Part shown: positions 1 to 8,028 of the stretch, in pieces | Numbering within the stretch: position 1 is the stretch's first letter | Layout: the number at the start of each line of letters is the position of its first letter | Source of the DNA: Alistipes sp. | GTDB taxonomy: Bacteria; Bacteroidota; Bacteroidia; Bacteroidales; Rikenellaceae | Direction of reading: 5' to 3' | Length of the DNA: 64,000 nucleotides | NCBI GenBank assembly: GCA_017623505.1 | Contig: JAGAOZ010000005.1 | Coordinates: 176,710-240,709, forward strand | Position numbers and translations under genes: made by a program | Notes under the pieces: model-generated | Told to the model about the DNA's origin: nothing | What the model saw: the letters and a program-made list of their open reading frames with translations, nothing else | Database searches by the model: none

Positions 1-2
1 TC

Positions 3-1232
3 GTTAAGAGTGGTAACTATTGGAATGTTGAGTTGGAGGGTGCTTCAACAGCACAGGGCTCTGTGTCATATCCAACAGCGGCAATGTGTCCAGATGAGTT
101 GGATGGTACTGTGGTGGATATCTATGGATATACCATATATCAGACTCGTGATACTGACGTAAATATCATCGCAACACACGTTGTTCCAACAGGCGAGACT
201 CCTGAGGAGCCTGAGGAGCCTGAGGAGCCTGAGGAGCCTGAGGAGCCTGAGCAGCCAATCGAGCCAGGAGATGTTGTAACGGTGGCTCAGTTCTTGGCAG
301 CAGCAGAGAGCGAGAGCGTAACATATCGTTTGTCGGGTACAATCACCAAGGTAGCAAATACTACATACGGTAACTTTGATCTTACAGATGATACAGGTAC
401 TGTATATATCTATGGTTTGTGCAGCCCAACCGGTGCTCAGCAGTATTGGGCAGAGTCAGGTGCAAAGCTCGGTGATGATATTGTAATCGAGACTATCCGT
501 ACATCATATAATGGTTCTCCACAGGGCACGAACGCTATCTTTGTAAGCCTTCAGTCTCCAGGTACACGTGCTTTCTGGAGCCCAGAGAGTGCAGCTGTTA
601 CTTTGGGAGCAGCAGGTCAGAGCGTAAATGTTGCTTTGAATGCATATAATCTTACTGAGAGCGTAACCGTAACATCAGACAACGCAGCTATCTCGGCTTC
701 ATACGCTAACGGCGTAGTGACTATCTCGGCAGGTGCAAATGAGACTGACGAAGTAATCAGTGCAACAGTTACCGTAGCTTGCGGCTCACTTTCACACACA
801 ATCGCTGTAACTCAGCTTAAGCAGTCTTCAGGCGGTGGCGAGGTTGTATCAGTAGAGAAGGTGATGTCGGCACAGGGCTGGGCAAATGCTGCAGTTGTGA
901 AGGAACTTGTGATGGATGAGAATATCACTGTAAAGTTTGATCAGGCATCGGCAGGTACTGCTCCTGCATACTACACATCAGGTAACGCAGTTCGTCTGTA
1001 TCAGAATGGTGCAACAATGACTGTAACAGCTTCTAATGGTAAGGTTATCACAGCAATCGATATTGAGTTTGCAGACAACCACTACTATATGGAGCCTGAT
1101 TGTGGCGAGTTCTCGGCAGAGGCTGCAACACGTAGCTGGTCAGGCGAGGCTGGTAGTGTGAAGTTCACTACAACCGGTACTGACAAGAATCACCGTGCAT
1201 ACATTGCAAAGATTAAGGTGACTTATATGTAA
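3..1232 (+). CDS. Secreted OB-fold/BACON-like protein, 5' end outside window
   Basis: The reading frame is open from the first codon of the window, so the true start lies upstream and the 410 visible residues are a C-terminal part. In order they show a short N-terminal segment, a Glu-Glu-Pro tandem linker (DNA 201-254), an OB-fold-like domain (motif YRLSGTITKV followed by FDLTDDTGTVYIYGL), a BACON/Ig-like beta domain that ends in VTQLKQ, and a last beta-rich domain. OB folds of this kind (YhcR-type) accompany extracellular nucleases in other bacteria; that comparison is from family knowledge. The next genes on the same strand encode two nucleases and a TonB receptor, so a surface or secreted role in binding nucleic acid is a reasonable inference. 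The exact product is not established because the N terminus is missing. Confidence 0.7.
   Translation, partial: VKSGNYWNVELEGASTAQGSVSYPTAAMCPDELDGTVVDIYGYTIYQTRDTDVNIIATHVVPTGETPEEPEEPEEPEEPEEPEQPIEPGDVVTVAQFLAAAESESVTYRLSGTITKVANTTYGNFDLTDDTGTVYIYGLCSPTGAQQYWAESGAKLGDDIVIETIRTSYNGSPQGTNAIFVSLQSPGTRAFWSPESAAVTLGAAGQSVNVALNAYNLTESVTVTSDNAAISASYANGVVTISAGANETDEVISATVTVACGSLSHTIAVTQLKQSSGGGEVVSVEKVMSAQGWANAAVVKELVMDENITVKFDQASAGTAPAYYTSGNAVRLYQNGATMTVTASNGKVITAIDIEFADNHYYMEPDCGEFSAEAATRSWSGEAGSVKFTTTGTDKNHRAYIAKIKVTYM
201..254 (+). repeat. 9-bp tandem repeat coding for Glu-Glu-Pro linker
   Basis: Five near-perfect copies of CCTGAGGAG plus a sixth that differs by one base (CCTGAGCAG) sit in frame and encode an acidic, proline-rich spacer between two domains of the truncated first protein. 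Such repeats change length easily by slippage. Confidence 0.9.
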
Positions 1233-1253
1233 TAAAGCAATTTAGGATAATGG

Positions 1254-1280
1254 CTCTTGGGTGGGAAACTGCCCAAGGGC
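1254..1280 (+). other. Intergenic hairpin without clear T-run
   Basis: GGCTCTTGGG and CCCAAGGGCC can pair across a short loop between the first gene and the nuclease gene. No run of T follows, so it could be an attenuating or RNA-stabilising hairpin and not a terminator. The downstream gene starts only about 45 bp later. Confidence 0.4.
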
Positions 1281-1324
1281 CTAAAGCCTAAATAGTGAAA
1301 CAACGATATAATTTGACGGGAGAT

Positions 1325-2518
1325 ATGATGCGTTGGTGGACATCGGTTGCTAAGGTGGTAACGGTGGCGGTGTTGTTGGCTTGGGGCGTTGCCTGTGGCA
1401 AGAGCGATGACGGAGTAGCAGCTTCGGCTCATCTTGCACAAGAGGTGGTGCAGGGTACAAGCACAAATTGCGCTGTGGTGCTGACCGCACAACAGGGTAC
1501 TAAATATACCGTAACGATTGCCGAAGGTAGCGAGTGGTGTCACTTCTCCGGCGGAGCGAGTGAGGTGTCGGGAGTGATGGCAGAGGGCGAGAACTCACGC
1601 ACATTGTTCCTATATTTTGAGAAGAATTCGTCGGGAGCTTCGCGCAAGGCAAGTATTGTAGTGGCGTTTGAGGGGGCAGGCTCTCAGACGTTGCGCCTAA
1701 CGCAGGAGTCTTATGACGCAAGCATAGCATTCTCAAGAGAGTGGCCAGAGTTGCCGGTGTGTGATGTGAGGGATGGATATATCTATCGCAGCTACTCGGC
1801 AAAGGTGGGTGCAAAGAGTAACGTACGTAACTATACGATATGTTACAATCCGGAGTATATGGCTGCTGAGTGGGTGGCGTATCCAATGCATCTGCTATAT
1901 ACAAACGGCTCGGCAAATCGCGACAACAGCGAATTTACAAAAGAGCCAACTGTGGCGGCTAATCAGCAGATGAATGGCTACTACAAAAGCCCATATAACC
2001 GTGGACACCAGATTGCAGCGGCGGATAGAAAGTGCTCGCAGGAGATGATGGACCAGACCTTCTATGTGACGAATATGACTCCTCAGCTGGGTCGTTTCAA
2101 CTCTACGTTGTGGGGTAGTCTGGAGGGTAAAGTGCGCTCGGAGTGGTGTTATGATACGTTGTATGTCGTAACAGGTGCATATTTCAAGGGTAAGCACGAC
2201 TCGTCAATTGCAACATCCACAACAGATAGTAGCGGAAAACGTTGTCCGATACCTTCACACTATTATAAGCTTCTGCTGAAAACCGTTAAGGGAGATTCGG
2301 GTAAGAAGATAGCGGATATTACTAATGCTGACGAGTTGCAGGCCATAGCAATATTTATTCCGCACCACGATTCGGGCTCAAGTACAGTGCTGAAGGATGA
2401 GTGGTTTATGAGCGTTGAGGAGTTGGAGAAGATAGTGGGATTTGAGTTCTTCCCAATGCTGAATGACGCTGTGGAGGATGAAGTGAAGCGACAGAATAAT
2501 CGCTCGATGTGGTTTTAG
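1325..2518 (+). CDS. DNA/RNA non-specific endonuclease (NUC1 family) lipoprotein
   Basis: About 397 residues. The N terminus is a lipoprotein signal with lipobox GVAC (Cys24) followed by GKSDD, the acidic type of tail that marks surface export in Bacteroidota. Residues about 30-125 form a BACON-like beta domain. The C-terminal part is a NUC1-type beta-beta-alpha-metal nuclease: YNRGHQIAAADR contains the catalytic His (about residue 228), and FYVTNMTPQLGRFN supplies the metal-binding Asn. The first residue of the usual DRGH motif is Asn here. These enzymes cut DNA and RNA without sequence preference. I chose the ATG at 1325 over the GTG at 1295 because it directly precedes the signal peptide and has a GGGAG-like site upstream. 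The spacing to the next nuclease gene is 29 bp, which suggests an operon. Confidence 0.85.
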   Translation: MMRWWTSVAKVVTVAVLLAWGVACGKSDDGVAASAHLAQEVVQGTSTNCAVVLTAQQGTKYTVTIAEGSEWCHFSGGASEVSGVMAEGENSRTLFLYFEKNSSGASRKASIVVAFEGAGSQTLRLTQESYDASIAFSREWPELPVCDVRDGYIYRSYSAKVGAKSNVRNYTICYNPEYMAAEWVAYPMHLLYTNGSANRDNSEFTKEPTVAANQQMNGYYKSPYNRGHQIAAADRKCSQEMMDQTFYVTNMTPQLGRFNSTLWGSLEGKVRSEWCYDTLYVVTGAYFKGKHDSSIATSTTDSSGKRCPIPSHYYKLLLKTVKGDSGKKIADITNADELQAIAIFIPHHDSGSSTVLKDEWFMSVEELEKIVGFEFFPMLNDAVEDEVKRQNNRSMWF

Positions 2519-2547
2519 GAAAGTTTAATAATTAATATAGTATCAAG

Positions 2548-3579
2548 ATGAAAAAGACACTATTACTGTTGGCGTTGGTTGTAGCCTCTACGGTGGCTAT
2601 GGCACAGAAGCCTTATATGGTGGCGTTCTACAACTTGGAGAACCTCTTTGACTTGTATAACGACCCTGATACTCACGATGACGAGTTTACGCCAGAGGGT
2701 GAGAAACAGTGGAATCAGTACAAGTACGACTGTAAGATGGCAAATATCGAGCGCGTGTTGTTCGATATGGCTGCTATCCAGAAGGATTATCCTATCGTTA
2801 TCGGCGTTACTGAGTTGGAGAACCGCCTTGTATTGGAGGATGTGGTGGCGTTGCCAAAATTGGCTCCGGCGAAGTATCGTATCTGCCACTTTGACTCGCC
2901 AGATGCGCGCGGTATCGACGTGGCGTTCCTGTATCGTGCCGATGTCTTTAAGATGGAGGGTTGTGACAACCGCAAGCTTATCGTGCCAGAGAATCCTACA
3001 TTGCGTACACGTGATTTGGTGATTATGTGGGGTACGATAGATGATGAGCCTTTCTGCTTCCTTGTGTCGCACTGGCCATCACGTCGTGGCGGACAGTATG
3101 CTTCGGCTTACTTGCGTGAGGCGTGTGCACGACAGATTCGTGAGATTAAGGATGAGTTCTTGGCAAAGGACCCTAACACAAAGTTTGTGGCTATGGGTGA
3201 CTTTAACGACGATGCAACAGATAAGAGTGTCGAGGAGACTCTGGGTGCAAAGGGTAAGATGAAGCAGCTCGTTGAGGGCGATTTCTTCAATCCATTCAAC
3301 GAGATGTTGCGTGCAGGATTGGGTACGTTGGCATATCAGGATAAGTGGAATCTCTTTGATAACATCGTAGTAACAGAGAACTTGGCAACAGGCTCGACAG
3401 GTAAGCTCAAGTTGCAGAAGGCTCCTAAGTCGAAGTATTACGGTAATATATTTAACCGTCCATATCTAATTCAGCAGGAGGGACAGTATAAGGGTTATCC
3501 GTTGCGTACGTTTGTGGGAAATAACTTCCAGAACGGATTTAGTGACCACCTACCCGTATATATTTATATAGGTAAATAA
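2548..3579 (+). CDS. Secreted endonuclease/exonuclease/phosphatase family protein
   Basis: 343 residues with a cleavable signal peptide ending in AMAQ. The EEP (DNase I-like) fold is shown by YNLENLFD, GVTELENR, SHWPSRRGG, the metal and catalytic motif GDFNDD, and the C-terminal SDHLPVYI. Family members hydrolyse phosphodiester bonds in nucleic acids or other phospho-substrates. The motif set and the neighbouring NUC1 nuclease favour a nuclease acting in the periplasm or outside the cell. It lies 29 bp after the NUC1 gene and 17 bp before the TonB receptor gene. It could instead act on another phosphodiester. Confidence 0.85.
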   Translation: MKKTLLLLALVVASTVAMAQKPYMVAFYNLENLFDLYNDPDTHDDEFTPEGEKQWNQYKYDCKMANIERVLFDMAAIQKDYPIVIGVTELENRLVLEDVVALPKLAPAKYRICHFDSPDARGIDVAFLYRADVFKMEGCDNRKLIVPENPTLRTRDLVIMWGTIDDEPFCFLVSHWPSRRGGQYASAYLREACARQIREIKDEFLAKDPNTKFVAMGDFNDDATDKSVEETLGAKGKMKQLVEGDFFNPFNEMLRAGLGTLAYQDKWNLFDNIVVTENLATGSTGKLKLQKAPKSKYYGNIFNRPYLIQQEGQYKGYPLRTFVGNNFQNGFSDHLPVYIYIGK

Positions 3580-3596
3580 TTTACAAACATTACGAT

Positions 3597-6536
3597 ATGA
3601 AGAAATTTTTACTAACAGCAGCTCTTGTGCTCGCAGCGGTGGCAACGTTTGCTCAGCAGTCGGGTGTAAAGGGTGTGGTGGTCTCTCGTGAAGGACGTGA
3701 GGCTGTCAGTGGCGTGAAGGTCGTAGTTGAGGGAACTCAATTTGAGACCGTAACGACAGAGAGTGGTGAGTTCGAGTTCAGTAACTTGCCAGCAGGTGAG
3801 TATACTTTGCGTTTTGAGGCTCATGACTTTGAGAACTCACAGATGCACGTCAGAGTGTATGAGACTGTGAAGGATTTGCACCAGGTGGCTATCGTGCCAT
3901 CGCTTGTAGGCTCGGTGGATGACTCTATATTTGCGGAGTTTGACACCGATTCGGAGTCGGCAGGTGACACAAGCTCGTTGCCTTCGTCGCTCTCGGCATC
4001 AAAGGATGTGTTCAATAACATCGCATCGTATCGTTTCAGCGAGATGCGTTTCAATGTGCGTGGTTACGACTCGCCTTATCAGGATATTTACCTGAATGGT
4101 ATTCGTTTCAACGATGCTATCACAGGTTATGGTCCTTGGTCGTTGTGGAGTGGTCTAAACGACGCTACACGTAACCAGGAGTCTACATACGGCTTGCAGA
4201 TGGCCGATGTGGGTGTGGGTAACATCGGTGGTACGACCAACATCAACGCTCGTGCATCGCAGATGCGTAAGGGTTTCCGTGCCAGTGTGGTAAATGCTAC
4301 ACAGCTATATCGTTTCCGTGTGATGCTCTCATACGCATCGGGTGCGTTGGATAACGGTTGGTCATACGGCTTCTCGGTATCGACACGTCAGGGCGGTAAT
4401 GGATATGTGGATGGCGTATACTATAACGCTTTTGCGTACTTTGCATCAGTAGAGAAGAAGTGGAACTCTGGTCATACACTCGGTCTTACCGTTTTGGGTG
4501 CTCCTACGCAGCGTGGTGCGCAGCAGGCATCTACTCAGGAGGCTTATGATTTGTTCGGTAGCAACTACTACAACCCTAACGTAGGTTTGCAGATGGGTGA
4601 TGACCGTAATGCACGCGTAAGAGATATGCACGAGCCTATTGCAATGCTTAACTATAAGTGGCAAATCTCTGAGCGTACAGCTCTGACAGCAGCTACATCG
4701 CTGCGCTTCGGTAAGAACGGCTACTCGGCACTTACTTGGTGGCGCGGTGAGGACCCACGTCCTGACTACTATCGTAAGCTGCCTTCATATTACGCAAATA
4801 AGTTGGTGCGTCATATGGCTGTAAATGCTTTAGATGAGTATAATGGCGATCCACTTTCATATACTGAGACCGACATCGAGACACTTACATCACAGTACAA
4901 GAATGCTTTGCATGAGTGGACAGGTCGTATGGATTGGGATGGTATGATTCAGACCAACAAGCAGCAGGCTGTGGATCAGCAGTATGGTGGTCGTCGCTCG
5001 GCAGCTATGGTTGAGGAGCGTCATACTGACCAGCTCGACTTTAACTTCGTAGCTCAGCTCAACCACACATTCCGCAATGGCTCGGAGCTTATGGGAGGTG
5101 TGCGTCTGCGTATGAACCGCACAGAGTATTACAGCGAGGTTAAGGATTTGCTCGGTGGTGACTATTGGTTGGATATTGATAAGTTTGCGGAGCGTGATTT
5201 CGGTGCAGATGCAGTAGCTTATCAGAACAATATGGCATATTATAATGCTCACGGCCACGCACAGGCTGTAAAGGAGGGCGACAAGTATGGTTACGACTAC
5301 TATGCACATGTTCGTCAGGGTCAGTTGTGGGCTGCATACAATATGCAGTTCGGTGGCTTCTCGGCAAATGTAGGTGCTGAGGTGGGCTTCTCAAGCATTT
5401 GGCGTGAGGGTCTGTGGGAGAAGGGTCTTTTTACGACAGAGGCTGCAACAGATGCTTTGGGTAATGTAAATATTGGTAAGACATCACTCGGTGAGTCAGA
5501 GAAGATTAATGAGCTCACATATAAGGGTAAGCTTAATCTGAAGTATCAGTTCAACGGTGCTCACTCTTTGGAGGCTTCGGCAACTATTATGCAGAACCCT
5601 ACACTCTTCCGCGACGCCTTTGTGTCGGCTCGTACACGCAACCAGCTCACTCCAGGTCTGTCACCTGAGAAGGTTTGGGGTGTAGATTTGACATACAATC
5701 TCAATACATCGTGGATGAAGGCTCGTCTGTCGGGTTACTACACCGAGATTATGGACCAGTCGAAGGTTATATCGTTCTATGATGATACTCAGAGCTCATT
5801 TACCAACTTTGCGATGAGTGGTATCGACAAGCGTTATATGGGTGTTGAGTTGGGTGTGAATGTGCCTATCGCATACGGCTTGTCATTCGTAGGTGCAGTA
5901 AGCTATGGCGATTATGAGTATACATCGAACCCAGAGTTTACTCAGATGATTGATAACTCGGCATCGGATGTTGTGAAGAGTAAGGTTAATTGGAAGGGTA
6001 TGAAGATTGAGAGCACTCCACAGACTGCTGTGAGTGTGGGTCTCTCGTTCCGTAGCGGTACAAGCTGGTTTATCAATGCCAACCTGAACTACTACGACAA
6101 CTTGTACCTCTCGATGAACCCTATGTATCGTACAGATTACTTGGCCCAGAAGATTATGTCGTCGTATGATTTCAAGAACTTGGAGTCTGGTCGTCAGAAG
6201 GCAGAGGTTGTAGGTAAGATTGAGGAGATTCGTCGTCAGGAGTCGTTGGGCGATGCATTCACTCTCTCGGCAAGTATCGGTAAGACTTGGTACGTGAAGT
6301 ATAAGTACCAGCTTGGTTTCAGCCTTGAGGTGAAGAACCTGACACACGATAAGTCGATTCGTACAGGTGGTTACGAGCAGATGCGTCTTAACAAGGTGAC
6401 CGACAAGACAATCGTTATGGGTCCTGACGGAGAGCGCACAACAAAGGATAGTATGACAACTTATAGCCGTTTCGACTCTAAGTATTTCTATCTGTTCGGT
6501 GCAACTTACTATCTGAATGTTTACTTCCGTTTCTAA
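3597..6536 (+). CDS. TonB-dependent receptor with N-terminal CarboxypepD_reg-like domain
   Basis: 979 residues. A signal peptide (ending TFAQQ) is followed by a carboxypeptidase-regulatory-like beta domain (residues about 22-105), a plug domain (about 130-220, with FNVRGYDSPYQDIYLNGIRFND) and a long outer-membrane beta barrel that ends in an aromatic residue (NVYFRF). It moves a ligand across the outer membrane using TonB energy. No SusD gene is beside it; instead it is flanked by two nuclease genes and followed 22 bp later by a DUF5689 lipoprotein gene. I infer import of nucleic-acid breakdown products, or of intact fragments. The ligand cannot be read from the sequence. Confidence 0.9.
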   Translation: MKKFLLTAALVLAAVATFAQQSGVKGVVVSREGREAVSGVKVVVEGTQFETVTTESGEFEFSNLPAGEYTLRFEAHDFENSQMHVRVYETVKDLHQVAIVPSLVGSVDDSIFAEFDTDSESAGDTSSLPSSLSASKDVFNNIASYRFSEMRFNVRGYDSPYQDIYLNGIRFNDAITGYGPWSLWSGLNDATRNQESTYGLQMADVGVGNIGGTTNINARASQMRKGFRASVVNATQLYRFRVMLSYASGALDNGWSYGFSVSTRQGGNGYVDGVYYNAFAYFASVEKKWNSGHTLGLTVLGAPTQRGAQQASTQEAYDLFGSNYYNPNVGLQMGDDRNARVRDMHEPIAMLNYKWQISERTALTAATSLRFGKNGYSALTWWRGEDPRPDYYRKLPSYYANKLVRHMAVNALDEYNGDPLSYTETDIETLTSQYKNALHEWTGRMDWDGMIQTNKQQAVDQQYGGRRSAAMVEERHTDQLDFNFVAQLNHTFRNGSELMGGVRLRMNRTEYYSEVKDLLGGDYWLDIDKFAERDFGADAVAYQNNMAYYNAHGHAQAVKEGDKYGYDYYAHVRQGQLWAAYNMQFGGFSANVGAEVGFSSIWREGLWEKGLFTTEAATDALGNVNIGKTSLGESEKINELTYKGKLNLKYQFNGAHSLEASATIMQNPTLFRDAFVSARTRNQLTPGLSPEKVWGVDLTYNLNTSWMKARLSGYYTEIMDQSKVISFYDDTQSSFTNFAMSGIDKRYMGVELGVNVPIAYGLSFVGAVSYGDYEYTSNPEFTQMIDNSASDVVKSKVNWKGMKIESTPQTAVSVGLSFRSGTSWFINANLNYYDNLYLSMNPMYRTDYLAQKIMSSYDFKNLESGRQKAEVVGKIEEIRRQESLGDAFTLSASIGKTWYVKYKYQLGFSLEVKNLTHDKSIRTGGYEQMRLNKVTDKTIVMGPDGERTTKDSMTTYSRFDSKYFYLFGATYYLNVYFRF

Positions 6537-6558
6537 CCGCTTAAAACATTTGAGAGAT

Positions 6559-7854
6559 ATGAAAATGAACAAAATATTGGCAATGGTAGTGGCTTGCTTC
6601 GCGTTGGTGGGTTGCTACGAAGATTTTGAGAATGTGCCTGAGCGTCAGATTTTTGACGATACGACATTCGAGACTCAGTTCCCTGAGGCTGAGCATATAA
6701 CTATCGCTGAGTGTAAGGCAATTTTTACCAATGCGCACGGCTCGATAAGTGGTACAGGCGAGAATAGCAGTTGGAACGATACCAAGTATGTGTTGGTGGA
6801 GGATGACCTCTACATCAAGGGTAAGGTCGTATCGGATGACGAGCAGGGTAACGTCTATAAGTCGCTCTACATCCAAGATGAGACAGGTGCTATTGAGGTT
6901 AAGCTCAACAACAATGTGGGCGTACGTTTCCCATACGGTACGTGGGTATATGTGCGTCTGAAGGATTTATATATCGGTAACTACCGTATGATGCTCAACA
7001 TCGGTGGCGCACCAAGCGAGTCTTACAATAAAGCGGGAGAGCATAAGTTCTATGCTAACTCAAACCTTGAGATTCAGTCTATCATCGACCGTCACGTATT
7101 CCCAGGAGGTCCTGCCGAGATTAAGGTGGGTACTTTCGAAGAGTTCCAGCAAAGTCCAGAGTCAGTGGATGTAATTACTGTGACGAAGGATAACTATAAG
7201 ACAGTTTTGGCGAAGGAGAATCGCGAGATGTTGTTTGGCCGTCTGATGCGTTTCGAGGGCTTGAAGTGTCATTATGCAGGTGTGGCTGACCAGAATGGCG
7301 TGGTAACACCTACAATGAAGAGTGGCTCAAACGAGAATATCTATCCAAGTTGGATTTATACAGACCCACGACCAATCGTCAATAAGCCTTGGTATCGTTG
7401 GGCATTCCGCGAGACTGACTACACAGCCGATGGCCAGGAGTATGCGACAGGTCGTAGCTTGTATGGCTCGGTAATGTTTACTTATAACGACGCATTGCTC
7501 GCTCTCGATGACTCGGAGGCTTCGCAGGAAGAGGCAGCCAACTACTTCTGCTCGGATGATGGTAACTTTATCGTGCGTACAAGTGGTTATTCTCGTTTTG
7601 CTAACCGCAACATCTGTAAGGATGGCGAGGAGGCTACAATTACAGCTCTGTATTGTATCTATTCTAAGGAATCGACCTATACAGGCGGTCGTAATGACTT
7701 CGCACTCTATCAGCTGACTCTGAACCGTTTTGAGGATATGGAATTTACAAACGGTGAGGCTGCGCTCTTGAGCGACGAGGACGTAGAGCGTATGACCGAC
7801 GACGATATGCGCTACGTGCCTTGGATTGATGCTGAGGGCGAGATTGGCGAGTAG
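6559..7854 (+). CDS. DUF5689 family lipoprotein
   Basis: About 431 residues. The signal ends in lipobox ALVGC (Cys19) followed by YEDFE, consistent with surface display. The body matches the DUF5689 pattern: an N-terminal segment (TIAECKAIF), then an OB-fold-like strand set (YIKGKVVSDD, SLYIQDETGAIEVKL, WVYVRLKDLYIGNY), then a longer C-terminal part. The start at 6559 is preferred because the longer frame overlaps the receptor gene and only this ATG gives a lipoprotein signal. Its position behind the receptor suggests it is the surface partner, the role SusD plays for glycans. A hairpin terminator follows at 7881-7920, so this is the last gene of the transcript. Confidence 0.8.
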   Translation: MKMNKILAMVVACFALVGCYEDFENVPERQIFDDTTFETQFPEAEHITIAECKAIFTNAHGSISGTGENSSWNDTKYVLVEDDLYIKGKVVSDDEQGNVYKSLYIQDETGAIEVKLNNNVGVRFPYGTWVYVRLKDLYIGNYRMMLNIGGAPSESYNKAGEHKFYANSNLEIQSIIDRHVFPGGPAEIKVGTFEEFQQSPESVDVITVTKDNYKTVLAKENREMLFGRLMRFEGLKCHYAGVADQNGVVTPTMKSGSNENIYPSWIYTDPRPIVNKPWYRWAFRETDYTADGQEYATGRSLYGSVMFTYNDALLALDDSEASQEEAANYFCSDDGNFIVRTSGYSRFANRNICKDGEEATITALYCIYSKESTYTGGRNDFALYQLTLNRFEDMEFTNGEAALLSDEDVERMTDDDMRYVPWIDAEGEIGE

Positions 7855-7880
7855 GATAGTGTTATACACACTATAAAGAG

Positions 7881-7920
7881 TGGGGTTATTCGACTAAAGG
7901 TTGGATAATCCCATTTTTTA
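7881..7920 (+). terminator. Intrinsic terminator of the nuclease/receptor operon
   Basis: TGGGGTTAT (7881-7889) pairs with ATAATCCCA (7905-7913) with one G-T wobble, and TTTTTTA follows. Confidence 0.75.
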
Positions 7921-7938
7921 TTGAAAAGAATAGTGCCT

Positions 7939-7970
7939 ATTGCAGAAACACCATTTTTACATTACCTTTG
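7939..7970 (+). promoter_or_regulatory. Bacteroidota promoter for the DsbD-type gene
   Basis: A -33 element ATTG (7939-7942) is separated by 20 bp from the -7 element TACCTTTG (7963-7970). The gene start lies about 58 bp downstream. Confidence 0.65.
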
Positions 7971-8028
7971 TGCTGTATTATGCGGGGATGTGCCCGTGTG
8001 TAAGATGGTAATTTAAAGTTTGATAATA

